From assembly GCF_009176305.1 (NCBI RefSeq), contig NZ_BLAJ01000020.1, positions 1 through 41,960 on the forward strand: a DNA stretch of 41,960 nt. The letters run 5' to 3'. Below, piece by piece: positions 16,354 through 24,889 of this stretch. The first letter of the stretch is position 1, and every line of letters begins with the position of its first letter. The notes under the pieces were generated by a model. It had not been told where the DNA came from. It ran no database searches and worked only from the letters and a program-made list of their open reading frames with translations. The DNA is from Martinezella dioscoreae (lineage in GTDB: Bacteria > Pseudomonadota > Alphaproteobacteria > Rhizobiales > Rhizobiaceae). A program made the position numbers and the translations under genes.

Positions 16354-17100
16354 ATGCACCCAATGGACCTCAGAGGCTTGAGCCCAGCACCGGTGACCGC
16401 ATTCACCCGCGACGGCGAAGTCGACTATGCCGCGAACACGCGGATCGCAAAGTGGCTTGCGTCGATGGACGGTGTGAAGAGCCTCGTCATCCTTGGCCAC
16501 GCCGGCGAAGGCACGTTCCTGACCGAAGAGGAGCGCCTCAAGCTGATCCGCATCTATGTCGAAGCCGTGAATGGCGAGATTCCGATCATAGCCGGCAGCT
16601 CGACGATGGAGATATTCGGTCAGCTGTTGCGATTTTCGGGCGGGCAGGAGGTACTGCGGCTGATCGCCGCCGCCGCACTTGTCTGGTCGGGGCTTTCGAT
16701 CGTCGGCATCCTGCCAAAGATCCGCCGACTAGACGGTGGGATCATGGGTATGATCGGCCAAATGCCAGCGGCCATCTCGGGGTCCTTCAACGCATCGGCA
16801 CCACTCGTTGCCGGAATCTGCTGGGGGTTGGCGCCCTGTGCGATGGTCTATAATGCGCTGATGACGGCGATGCTGACCGGCTCGATGGCCGGCGGCGCCT
16901 TGTTCATGACCGGCTTCGGGCTTGCAACTATTCCCGCCGTTGCGGCTGTCGCCGCCGGCGCGGTGATGCTGACTGGGTCACGAACTGCGCGCTGGCTAGG
17001 TCCGGCCCTGCGGCGCGGGGCAGGGCTGACACTCGCAGCCATTGGTGTTCTGAGCGCGACATTCCCGGCCGCCTCGCTTGCGAGCCTTTGTCTCGGCTGA
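16354..17100 (+). pseudogene. Chimeric gene: DHDPS-family N-terminus joined to UreH/TauE-like membrane domain
   Basis: One open frame of 248 codons with a strong ribosome site (AAGGAGGAG, 16338-16346). Residues 1 to about 86 match the start of dihydrodipicolinate-synthase-family aldolases (LSPAPVTAFTRDGEVDY; GHAGEGTFLTEEER; IPIIAGSSTME). From about residue 88 it switches to the end of a UreH_2 / sulfite-exporter-like membrane protein (GQLLRFSGG; WGLAPCAMVYNAL; GLATIPAVAAV), the type found with cbb3-oxidase maturation genes. The catalytic Tyr and Schiff-base Lys of the aldolase, and the first helices of the membrane protein, are missing. The junction is near 16605-16625. I infer an in-frame deletion or recombination fusion, probably without the original function. 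Confidence 0.72.
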
Positions 17101-17608
17101 GGTATGTGCTGGTGGCACCGTAAATTCAACCGGTAGACGAGCTATCACCCGCCTATGAGCGAAGCGTGCAACAAAAATTCACCGGCGTTTGGCATCTTCT
17201 TTGAAATTGCCGGTCTGTATAAGCGATATTTCCTAAGGCAGCGGCCGCTTTACAAGCAAGACAATAAATTAGAATGCAGGTGACGCCTCTTTCCGGCAGC
17301 GCAGATGGAGAAAGAGCCTAGGGCAGATAGCGGTCGCCCGCGCAGTTGTCCGGACGAACGCTCTCAAGCCAAACAATATCATGTTCGCCTATCCTCTACT
17401 TAGAGGCGTTGCCGTTGTTCGTCCCCCCAGGTCGCTTCTTATTTCATGTCCACTCCTGCAAACTCTCATCCCTGAAACTGATAGAAAGGCTAAAGCGTTA
17501 CACACGTGGCGTAGCCGATCCGTGCCACATCAGGAACTTACCCTTCTGGGCCAAATCTCTTCAAGACTTCAGCCGACGGTACTATTGCTTAAAAATCAGT
17601 GACGCTCT
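17101..17608. other. Intergenic stretch without recognisable gene
   Basis: About 500 bases separate the chimeric gene from the toxin-antitoxin module. Open frames here are short and do not resemble known families. I see no RNA gene or mobile-element end. Confidence 0.4.
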
Positions 17609-17612
17609 ATAT

Positions 17613-17628
17613 GTAGGTACTTACCTAC
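17613..17628. promoter_or_regulatory. Autoregulatory operator of the Phd/PIN module
   Basis: GTAGGTA (17613-17619) and TACCTAC (17622-17628) form a perfect inverted repeat with a 2-base spacer, just upstream of the antitoxin ribosome site (GGAGG, 17631-17635). A TATATG immediately before it could be the -10 element, so binding by the antitoxin complex would block transcription, as is usual for this class. Confidence 0.7.
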
Positions 17629-17642
17629 GTGGAGGTTCGCCT

Positions 17643-17897
17643 ATGAGCATGACGAGTTTGTCCAGCAGAGAAGTCAATCATGACGTCAGCAAAGCTAAAA
17701 AAGCTGCTCAGAACGGTCCTGTGATAATCACAGATCGCGGCAAGCCATCGCACGTCCTAATGACCTACAGTGAATTCGAACGTTTGTCAGGGAAACGCAG
17801 GAACCTCGTTGACGCGCTCGCTATGCCCGGCCTTTCGACTATTGAGGTGGATACGCCTAGAGCCAAAATCGCGGCACGCGAGGTCGATCTGTCTTGA
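17643..17897 (+). CDS. Phd/YefM-family antitoxin
   Basis: An 84-residue protein. The N-terminal half is the Phd/YefM DNA-binding fold (SSREVNHDVSKAKKAA; GPVIITDRGKPSHVLMTYSEFERL). The C-terminal tail (VDTPRAKIAAREVDLS) would bind and neutralise the toxin. The start at 17643 has GGAGG eight bases upstream; a longer open frame to 17346 is not family-like and crosses the operator. Its stop overlaps the toxin's TTG start, a standard toxin-antitoxin layout. Confidence 0.88.
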   Translation: MSMTSLSSREVNHDVSKAKKAAQNGPVIITDRGKPSHVLMTYSEFERLSGKRRNLVDALAMPGLSTIEVDTPRAKIAAREVDLS

Positions 17898-18316
17898 AGT
17901 ACTTGCTCGATACGAACGTCGTTTCCGAACTGCGCAAGGTTGGGGATGGCAAAGGAGATGCAAATGTCACGCAATGGGTTGCCTCGCAGGATGCCAGTGA
18001 ACTCTTTATCTCCGCTATCACGGTGCTGGAGATCGAACGCGGTATCTTGAGCGTTCAGCGCCGCGATGCGTCACAAGGCGCCCGATTGCGAGAATGGATG
18101 GATAGCCGCGTTCGCCCGGAATTTGTGGATCGCATTCTGCCCATAGATGATGCCGTCGCCACGCGCTGTGCTCATCTTCATATTCCCGACCGCCGCAACG
18201 AGGCTGATGCCTTGATCGCTTCAACGGCGCTAGTCCATGGCTTGACTGTCGTCACGCGGAATATCAAAGATTTCGATGGAACTGGTGTGATCATCGTTGA
18301 TCCGTGGCAGGGCTGA
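17894..18316 (+). CDS. PIN-domain toxin (VapC-type ribonuclease)
   Basis: A 140-residue PIN protein. The acidic active site is visible: D6 in LLDTNVVSEL, E in ITVLEIERG, D in EADALIASTA and D in TRNIKDFDGTGV. VapC-type toxins are Mg-dependent ribonucleases that cleave tRNA or rRNA and halt translation. The start is a TTG overlapping the antitoxin stop (TTGA), which should keep toxin output low. The C-terminal VDPW motif is common in the group paired with Phd-type antitoxins (FitB-like). The pair looks intact. Confidence 0.88.
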   Translation: MKYLLDTNVVSELRKVGDGKGDANVTQWVASQDASELFISAITVLEIERGILSVQRRDASQGARLREWMDSRVRPEFVDRILPIDDAVATRCAHLHIPDRRNEADALIASTALVHGLTVVTRNIKDFDGTGVIIVDPWQG

Positions 18317-18709
18317 ACTTCCAGGTACAACCGAGGAAGATATAGCTCAGGTGCAGCAACGGGTGCACCGAGAACCTTATCACGTGCTTGGCTTTTGGTT
18401 GAAGCAGATCGACGGTTCGATTCTATTCAAGAGCGTCGTTCTTGATGGTTCGAGTGTCTGGCCATTGCCGACCAAAACGACAGCCTTGATCAGGGCGACG
18501 GTCCGATTTCGGAGCAGCAGTGCCCTTTAATTTCCAGTAAAGCATCCAGAATTTGATTGAAGATGTAAGAGACTGTCTGCCGTATTTGCTCCGCGTAATA
18601 ATCATGAAGTTGGCGAAAGACCTTCCGCGAATGGATCGGGCCACGTGGGCTCATCGAGAACATCAATCAGCTATTTGCGTACTTAGCTTGTTGAATTCTT
18701 CACGCGCCC
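18317..18709. other. Intergenic stretch without recognisable gene
   Basis: About 390 bases after the PIN toxin. Short open frames on both strands show no family resemblance that I can identify. It may contain decayed sequence, but nothing specific is supported. Confidence 0.35.
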
Positions 18710-19093
18710 TCAAAATTCACCATTCAGTATCACGTACCCGTCGCCGATTCTGTCAACGTGGGCGCGCCCACGAAATTCGGCAAAATTATCCAATAGGATG
18801 ATTTCTCGTCCAGCTGGAACTACGATCAGGTCTCCTTTCTCCATCAGCTGCGTTTGGGAGGATCCATCACCATAGTCGTCGAGCGCTTCCTGCGTTTTGA
18901 AGAAAAGAGCGCCTCCCTTTTTCAAAGTTCCTTTTGAGAACGGTGGGGCGATCCCGTCACGAAAGCCCTGTATCACCTTATAATCTCCGGAAGTTGGGGC
19001 GGGCGATCGGACGTCGCCCGCATAGGCTTTCATATTCCCGGCCAGGGCTCCCAAAAGAGACCCGGCAACAAATACCCTACGGTTCGTTTTCAC
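18710..19093 (-). CDS. Small exported protein of unknown function
   Basis: A 127-residue protein starting at GTG 19093, with a good ribosome site (GGGAG, spacing about 7). Residues 1-25 form a signal peptide (KTNRR basic start, hydrophobic core, cleavage near AYA-GD). The mature part has no family I recognise. Segments such as GALFFKTQEALDDYGDGSS and KGDLIVVPAGREIILLD suggest a small beta-rich periplasmic domain. It stands alone on this strand beside the toxin-antitoxin module. A longer open frame upstream to 19534 is not coding-like. Confidence 0.6.
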   Translation of the reverse strand: MKTNRRVFVAGSLLGALAGNMKAYAGDVRSPAPTSGDYKVIQGFRDGIAPPFSKGTLKKGGALFFKTQEALDDYGDGSSQTQLMEKGDLIVVPAGREIILLDNFAEFRGRAHVDRIGDGYVILNGEF

Positions 19094-19310
19094 TTTCAAC
19101 TCCCGTTGCAGTCGCCGCGTCAAGCGTGATGTTGATGAAACCCACCTGACGACGAATTTGTGACAAGCATTTGTTGGGACGCAAGAGCTGACGCAGAAAG
19201 GGACGGCGATGTTTCCATGCTCGAACCGGTATTGAACGTTGACTTTGCCTGCGCGAGGCGACTTGCGGAGGCCGTGGTTGTTCCGCCGGAAGGTGCTTGG
19301 ATCGCGTTGA

Positions 19311-19484
19311 GAACCGGCTGGTCTCTTGATTGCCGATATCGCCGTTGGGCGTTTCGATGCTCTGGCCGGCCGTCTCTTGCGTGGTGTCGATGATCGGGAT
19401 GGGCTCGCAGAGGAGATGGACGCCATAGTCGCGGCAGACGGCAGAGCCTTGCGTTTTAGCTCCGTCGAACAAGCAAAGCTGTAA
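19311..19484 (+). other. Unplaced coding-like fragment in a gene-poor gap
   Basis: The 558-base gap 19094-19651 has no intact gene. This open stretch, without a clear start, has helix-forming composition (GRFDALAGRLLRGVDDRDGL; EEMDAIVAADGRALRF) and ends in a stop, as if it were the tail of a lost gene. I do not recognise the family. It could equally be chance. Confidence 0.25.
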
Positions 19485-19622
19485 AGCGGTTGAGCGGGGA
19501 CATCGACTAACCCACCAATCCCATCGGACATCACGCAAGTTGTTCATCTCGCGTCCTGCACGCCGCCAGATTGATCAATATTTAACCGATACGGTAACTT
19601 GATCTGAAATCGCGACTGTTAA

Positions 19623-19650
19623 AGAGGGCTTCCCTTTCGAGACGCCCTCT
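19623..19650 (+). promoter_or_regulatory. Hairpin directly before the GGDEF-EAL start codon
   Basis: AGAGGGC (19623-19629) and GCCCTCT (19644-19650) form a perfect 7-bp stem with a 14-base loop, ending two bases before the ATG at 19652. No ordinary ribosome site is visible. The hairpin could limit translation of the c-di-GMP enzyme, or be a chance structure. Confidence 0.4.
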
Positions 19651-19651
19651 C

Positions 19652-21484
19652 ATGATCCTAGAATTGCAGAATGCCATTCTTGAAATGATTGCCAAAGGCG
19701 AACCGCTGGCGACCACGCTTTCAGCACTATGCTCAAAGGTTGAAGCAGCGGTTCCCGGTATTGCGGCCACCGTCTTAAAGTCTGATGGCGTCCGTCTATC
19801 GACGCTGGCGGCGCCGTCACTTCCAGCGTCGTATTCAGCCGCTGTGGACGATCTTAAAGTGGGGCCTCACTCGGGTTCTTGCGGGTCCGCCGCCTTCCAT
19901 GGATGGCCCGTTGTTGTCACCGACATAGAAACCGACTTTAGGTGGACCGATTACGCGGCAGTCGCTCTCCCGCTTGGCCTGAAGGCTTGCTGGTCAAGTC
20001 CCATCAAGAGCGGGGACCGGGTGGTCGGCACGTTCGCATTCTACTACCGCGAGAGCTGCGGACCAAGTGAGCTTGAGCAGACGATCGTGGATGCGTGTGT
20101 GCATCTCTGCTCGATCGCAATCGAGCGTGAAGAACGGGTGGCGGAGCGTCAGCGTCTGACATACACGGACGGCCTCACTGGGCTTCGGAATCGGGCTGCT
20201 TTCGATCTCGCTCTTCGAACCCTGGCGCCGCCTGTAAATCACGGCTGCGGCATTATCATCGCCGATGTCGACAACCTGAAGATGGTAAACGATACGTTTG
20301 GTCACGCGGCTGGCGATGCTCTGATCCGCGTTGTTGCGGAGCGCATCGCGGCAGCCGCGGGCAGGGAAAGGAGCTATCGGCTCGGTGGTGATGAATTTGC
20401 AGTCATCGTTGTCGGCGAAGGCGAGCTCGATCTGCAGAGCGAGGCGGCTCAGATCCTGAGGGAAATCGAGCTTCCAACAGATTGCGGGGGTCACGTCATC
20501 TTTCCTGCGGCGACACTCGGGGGCGCCTTGGCTACCAACGATATCAATCCCGAGCAAGTCCGGCAAAATGCGGATATTGCGCTCTACCATGCCAAGGAGC
20601 ATGCCCGTGGACAATTCGTCGAGTACCATTCGGGTCTCGGGACAGCGTTGACGCGCCGCTTCAGGGCGATAAGAGACGTCAGCCTTGCACTATCCGACAA
20701 CCGCATCGAGGCCTACTACCAGCCGATCGTGCGACTTGATACACGCGAGGCTGTGGGCCTTGAGGCGTTATGCCGGATGAAGACCCATTCCGGCGACATC
20801 GTCGCAGCAGCTCATTTTCATGAGGCGACCAAAGACGCTCACGTTGCTTCAACACTGACGGAACGAATGTTGAGCAAAGTTGCTAAGGACATGCGGACAT
20901 GGCTCGACGGTGGGCTTCCTCTGCGGCATGTCGGCGTCAACCTGTCGGCTGCAGACTTCCGCAAGGGTGGACTGCGTGACAAAATCTGCCGAGTGTTCGA
21001 AGATGCTAACGTTCCCCTTGAGCACCTAATCCTCGAGGTGACGGAGTCCGTTTACCTAGGACAGCGAGACCACGTTGTGGCGGATGAGATCAAAGCGCTG
21101 CGCTTAGAGGGCCTGAAAGTCGCGCTCGACGACTTCGGGACCGGCTATGCGTCCTTGACCCATCTTCTGACGGTGCCGGTCGACATCATCAAAATAGACA
21201 AATCCTTCATCGACCAAACGAGGCTTGGTGACGCCGGGATGGTGATCGTCGAGGGCGTGCTTTCGATCGCAGATAAGCTTGGTATCCGCGTGGTGGCGGA
21301 AGGTATCGAGGACGAAGAACAAGCCTGCCGTCTCGAAGCCTTCGGGTGCAAGCTTGGTCAAGGCTACCTTTTCGCCAGAGCGATGGACGCCATGAAAGCA
21401 GGACAGTTCTTGAGCGCGCATGGCCAACGGCTCGTGCCCAGCGGCTCCTTCTCGGAGCCACTCAAGGTGCTCCAGCTAAGATAG
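19652..21484 (+). CDS. GAF-GGDEF-EAL cyclic-di-GMP enzyme
   Basis: A 610-residue cytosolic protein. GAF sensor domain about 10-160. GGDEF domain about 165-325 with intact RLGGDEF (G245-F249), which should allow synthesis of c-di-GMP; no RxxD inhibitory site is visible before it. EAL domain about 345-595 with E371-A-L, NLS, EVTES, DDFGTGYASL, KIDKSF, VAEGIE and QGYLF, all the residues expected for phosphodiesterase activity. It may therefore be bifunctional. It is followed by an HD-GYP gene 68 bases later. The ATG at 19652 lacks an obvious ribosome site and sits behind a hairpin; the GAF domain begins soon after, so a much later start is unlikely. Confidence 0.9.
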   Translation: MILELQNAILEMIAKGEPLATTLSALCSKVEAAVPGIAATVLKSDGVRLSTLAAPSLPASYSAAVDDLKVGPHSGSCGSAAFHGWPVVVTDIETDFRWTDYAAVALPLGLKACWSSPIKSGDRVVGTFAFYYRESCGPSELEQTIVDACVHLCSIAIEREERVAERQRLTYTDGLTGLRNRAAFDLALRTLAPPVNHGCGIIIADVDNLKMVNDTFGHAAGDALIRVVAERIAAAAGRERSYRLGGDEFAVIVVGEGELDLQSEAAQILREIELPTDCGGHVIFPAATLGGALATNDINPEQVRQNADIALYHAKEHARGQFVEYHSGLGTALTRRFRAIRDVSLALSDNRIEAYYQPIVRLDTREAVGLEALCRMKTHSGDIVAAAHFHEATKDAHVASTLTERMLSKVAKDMRTWLDGGLPLRHVGVNLSAADFRKGGLRDKICRVFEDANVPLEHLILEVTESVYLGQRDHVVADEIKALRLEGLKVALDDFGTGYASLTHLLTVPVDIIKIDKSFIDQTRLGDAGMVIVEGVLSIADKLGIRVVAEGIEDEEQACRLEAFGCKLGQGYLFARAMDAMKAGQFLSAHGQRLVPSGSFSEPLKVLQLR

Positions 21485-21552
21485 CTCCTTCATCACTTTC
21501 ATACGCGTGGTTTTCATCAGTCGATAATGCAAGACTTTCAGGAAGATCATAA

Positions 21553-22509
21553 ATGCTCAAACGCATCCCATTGAACCAGCTCCGGGTCGGCATGTTCATC
21601 AACGACATGGAATTCGCGACCGAGGTCGGTGCTGCGCGCTTCAAGCCTTTTCTGGTCTCAAGAGGCGATGAGGTGAGAAGGCTTGCTAATGAACATGTCA
21701 GAAGCGTCGTCATCGATATCACGAAGGGCGCAGATGTCGCTGGCATGCCGCAACGCAACGGACCGGAGAGCTTCGAGGCGCAGCTGCTGAACGCATTCTC
21801 AAAGAGCGAGATCAGCCGCGCAAGACAGTCGATCCATGATGTCGCACCGCATCTTCGCCACGTGCTGGAGGATGCTCGCGTGAACGGTTGTTTCGCCGAC
21901 GAGGCTGCCAGCACTGCCGTGGAGCGCATCATGTTGGAGACGCTCGACAACACCGGCGCGCTCATTGCTGTCGCCAAGCTCAAGCAAAAGGACGAGATCA
22001 CGTTTCTTCACTCGCTCGCCGTCAGCGCTTTAATGATCGCATTCGGGCGGGGTCTCGGCCACAGGCAAGAAGATGTCCGTGTTCTCGGTCTAGGCGGCCT
22101 CGTCCACGATCTTGGAAAGATGGCCATTCCCGATCACATTCTGAACAAGCCAGGCAAACTGACCGGCGAGGAGATGGATCTTGTGCGCGCCCATCCGCAA
22201 AAGGGCTACGAGATGGTGGCGAAAGCAGGGTCGGCGCCGGCCGAGGTCCTTGATATCTGCCGTTTCCATCATGAGCGGTATGATGGCGGAGGTTATCCCG
22301 ATCGCTTATCGGGCAGGAAGATCCCGTACGTCGCACGCGTTGCTGCCATTTGCGACGTATACGAGGCGCTGACAACCATCCGCCCTTACAAGCCGGCATT
22401 CTCACAGGCTGAAGCCATCAATACGATGATGAACTCTTCCGGGCATTTCGATCAGAATCTCCTGTCAGCGTTCGTCTCGAAGATGGTCATAAGCGGCACG
22501 CTACACTAG
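21553..22509 (+). CDS. HD-GYP cyclic-di-GMP phosphodiesterase
   Basis: A 318-residue protein. The N-terminal about 120 residues are of the DUF3391 type often attached to HD-GYP domains. The catalytic domain has H153, H185-D186 (VHDLGK), H214, H239-H240, the GGGYP motif at 245-249 and D268, the full metal-binding set. HD-GYP enzymes hydrolyse c-di-GMP to pGpG or GMP. It lies 68 bases behind the GAF-GGDEF-EAL gene with its own ribosome site (AGGAAG), so both probably adjust the same c-di-GMP pool, for motility, attachment or exopolysaccharide. Confidence 0.92.
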   Translation: MLKRIPLNQLRVGMFINDMEFATEVGAARFKPFLVSRGDEVRRLANEHVRSVVIDITKGADVAGMPQRNGPESFEAQLLNAFSKSEISRARQSIHDVAPHLRHVLEDARVNGCFADEAASTAVERIMLETLDNTGALIAVAKLKQKDEITFLHSLAVSALMIAFGRGLGHRQEDVRVLGLGGLVHDLGKMAIPDHILNKPGKLTGEEMDLVRAHPQKGYEMVAKAGSAPAEVLDICRFHHERYDGGGYPDRLSGRKIPYVARVAAICDVYEALTTIRPYKPAFSQAEAINTMMNSSGHFDQNLLSAFVSKMVISGTLH

Positions 22510-22553
22510 CTTTGTTATCTGGCACGGAAAGACGGGCCGGCCCACTCCCCGTT

Positions 22554-22840
22554 TCACGCCTCCAGTTGAGCCTTAAGCGTGCTGATCAGGCACTCCTCGA
22601 TAGCACCGCGTGTTACCGGCAGTGTGGTAACATCATTACCCTTCCATGATCGTACAACTTTGCCCTTGGCAAGGAACACGGCTCGACTGCATAAGCGAGG
22701 TATGATTTCCACGTCGTGAGTGGAGATGAGACTGCACGTCTTCCGCTTGCGGCCAGCTCCATCAACAGGGACTTCATCTCCCAAGCGGCCGGTAGATCCA
22801 GGCCTTTCGGGGGCTCATCAAGGTCAGCAACGGCGGCGAG
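22554..22840 (-). pseudogene. Remnant of an ABC transporter ATPase (CbiO-like)
   Basis: Two overlapping minus-strand frames together give the last third of an ABC ATPase: Walker B with D-loop (DLDEPPKGLDLPAAWEMKSL), then after a frameshift near 22740 the H-loop (LISTHDVEIIPRLCSRAVFL) and a C-terminal tail. Walker A and the signature are missing. The order and spacing resemble cobalt/nickel-type (CbiO) or similar energy-coupling ATPases. It is clearly non-functional. The remaining bases up to the SDR start at 23017 show nothing else. Confidence 0.6.
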
Positions 22841-23016
22841 CCGAGCAGGGTTGCGGCGATTGAGATCTTCCCGCGCGTGCCCAGTGAACATTCTACGTCG
22901 ACGGCGCTCAGTCAACATGGTTTTAAACAACGTCCCGCACCGTACAGAACCTCCGTTTGATGGAACTTCAAGCCGATCCACAAGTTCCACTGCTACTCAA
23001 CAGCTCGGAGTTCGCC

Positions 23017-23793
23017 ATGAAGCCAGCCGTCGCCCTTGTCACTGGAGCGGGATCCGGAATCGGAAAAGCGGCGGCGTTAGGTCTGGCCAGAGAGGGATAC
23101 AAAATCGGTGCGCTCGGGCGTACGCCCGGAGAGATCTCCACCACGGTGGAGGAAATCTTGGCGAACGGAGGACAAGCTATCTCCCTGCTGGCGGACATAT
23201 CGGATGAGGGGCAGGTGGATGCAGCTGTGGATCAGCTCGTTAAGCAGTATGGCCGCCTCGATGTTGTAGTCGCCAATGCCGGCATCAATGGCGTATGGGC
23301 GCCCATCGACGATCTGAAGCTTTCGGAATGGAACGACACGATTTCGGTCAACCTGACTGGCACCTTCCTAACGATCCGCGCGACCGTGCCCGAGCTGAAG
23401 CGATCGGGCGGAGGATCCATCATCGTTGTATCGTCCATCAACGGAACGAGAACGTTCACGACACCGGGCGCGACAGCCTATACGGCCACGAAAGCAGGGC
23501 AGGTCGCGATGGTGCAGCAGCTCGCTCTCGAACTTGCCCGTCTCCACATTCGTGTCAACGCCGTGTGTCCAGGTGAAATCGAGACGAACATCGAAGCTAA
23601 CACCAAGGCCCGAAGGGAAGACGAAACGTCGATACCTGTCGTCTGGCCCGAGGGGCAGGTACCCATTACCGGAGGGCGTCCGGGTCGCAGTGAAGACGTC
23701 GCCGACCTCATCATCTTTCTCGCATCCGATAAGTCTCGGCATATCACTGGCTCGCCTATCTGGGTCGATGGCGGCCAAGGTCTGCTCCGATAG
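23017..23793 (+). CDS. Short-chain dehydrogenase/reductase (FabG-like classical SDR)
   Basis: A 258-residue oxidoreductase. Cofactor motif TGAGSGIG lies near residue 10. NAG follows in VVANAGING, the catalytic serine is in VVSSING, and YTATK is the YxxxK pair. It ends in GSPIWVDGGQGLLR, typical of FabG-like enzymes. ATG 23017 is chosen because TCGGAG lies six bases upstream; the longer frame from 22957 adds residues not found in the family. It stands alone between the ABC ATPase remnant and gene-poor sequence. The substrate is unknown. Confidence 0.87.
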   Translation: MKPAVALVTGAGSGIGKAAALGLAREGYKIGALGRTPGEISTTVEEILANGGQAISLLADISDEGQVDAAVDQLVKQYGRLDVVVANAGINGVWAPIDDLKLSEWNDTISVNLTGTFLTIRATVPELKRSGGGSIIVVSSINGTRTFTTPGATAYTATKAGQVAMVQQLALELARLHIRVNAVCPGEIETNIEANTKARREDETSIPVVWPEGQVPITGGRPGRSEDVADLIIFLASDKSRHITGSPIWVDGGQGLLR

Positions 23794-24134
23794 TATCAGA
23801 TATCCGCCGCGTCGGTTCAGGCCCTGCGAACCGTGACGAGATCTCCGCTCTGGGTGTTGCGAAGCCGGCGCACACCGCTCAACCGTTTTCCAGGACGACA
23901 ACCGTGGCCGAGTTTCCAGCGGTACCTCAATGAGGCTCAGAACTATGCTTTGAGGGCGCTCCTTATCAAGGTGATTACGTTTCGCACATCGTTTGGTTGA
24001 TCGCGGGTCGGTGAACACGTCGATCTCATCCCTGGCCGGCGCGAAATCAGTCCTCATACTCGCAGAGGGCAAATGCTCCCTGTTGAGCGCGCAACCCGAA
24101 ACGACGTCGGGAGTGGCCTAGAGACAACGTTTCG
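23794..24134. other. Gene-poor stretch
   Basis: No recognisable gene, repeat or RNA in these 341 bases. Short open frames on both strands are not family-like. Confidence 0.35.
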
Positions 24135-24449
24135 TCAGGTTGGCAATGAATCCAGGATCGGATCAGGCTTGAAAATCTCCGGTCCAAAACGGAGGCGGCC
24201 GTCAAACGGCCGGATGTCTCGTAAATCCAGGCTGTCGAGCGCGAACGATACGTGGGGTGTGTAGTCTCGGTAAAACCACGTCATCCCCGCCCGGCGAAAC
24301 TCAGGGTGACGGCGTGAAAGCTTGACGGAACCAAAGGCCAGCACGACGATGCCTCCAAAGTTCAGTATAGCTCTTCGTTGGCTCGCGCGGACCGTCAAAT
24401 CGCTCGCGGCGGGAACCAACTGCCGCCAGAAGCAAGTCCACCATCCCAC
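24135..24449 (-). pseudogene. Remnant with a 2H-phosphoesterase-like C-terminus (phage-type)
   Basis: An open frame whose last about 60 residues resemble the C-terminal half of 2H phosphoesterases found in phage proteins (Acb1-like domains): LSRRHPEFRRAGMTWF, then YTPHVSFALD with the HxS catalytic motif, and RPFDGRLRFGPEIF near the end. The first HxT/S motif and the rest of the domain are missing, and the N-terminal part of this frame looks random. I infer a decayed phage-derived fragment; the match is by eye only. The stretch 24450-24822 beside it shows no gene. Confidence 0.4.
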
Positions 24450-24822
24450 CGCTCTGGAAATTTAAGTTGACGATGCCTTTCGAACACGCCAGAAGCGAAG
24501 CCGTTTACACAACTCAGTTCGACAGAAATCGAGTTTCGGAATTTGGCGGGATTTCGGAGGCTGCGGATGGCGAACTTGTATTGGGCGAAGGCTCAATCGA
24601 TATCGCCTTCAGGCACTTCGGGTCGGGTTGCCTCTGTTCAACAACGGCCTCAGCGAATGCCAGGCTTCTCGGCAATACTGGAGCGACGCCATATGATGCC
24701 GTCTGCGCGTTGTATCGCATCAAGTAGCAAGTGAAGACTACCTTCCTGAACCCATTGATCCGTTTGAACTATGCGGGGTAGTTCCGCATCAATTTCATTT
24801 CTGAGCCCAAGGGCGGGGCGAC

Positions 24823-24848
24823 TATCAATAGATAACAATAGTTGATAA
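24823..24848. promoter_or_regulatory. Operator-like repeat before the left parD
   Basis: TATCAA (24823-24828) and TTGATA (24842-24847) are inverted arms around an AT-rich centre. The segment AATAGTTGATAA also occurs before the right-hand parD, where its TTGATAA likewise ends 42 bases from the start codon. It probably serves as the binding site of the antitoxin. Confidence 0.5.
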
Positions 24849-24889
24849 TTCGCGCTCGTAGCTCATATTCAGAACAGGAGGTAATCGTC

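Noticed and set aside
19994..20629. 211-codon minus-strand frame inside the GGDEF-EAL gene
   Set aside because: Shadow frame; GAF and GGDEF motifs are on the plus strand.
24135..24449. Intact prophage around the 2H-like fragment
   Set aside because: No integrase, capsid, portal or tail genes are found nearby; only a fragment remains.
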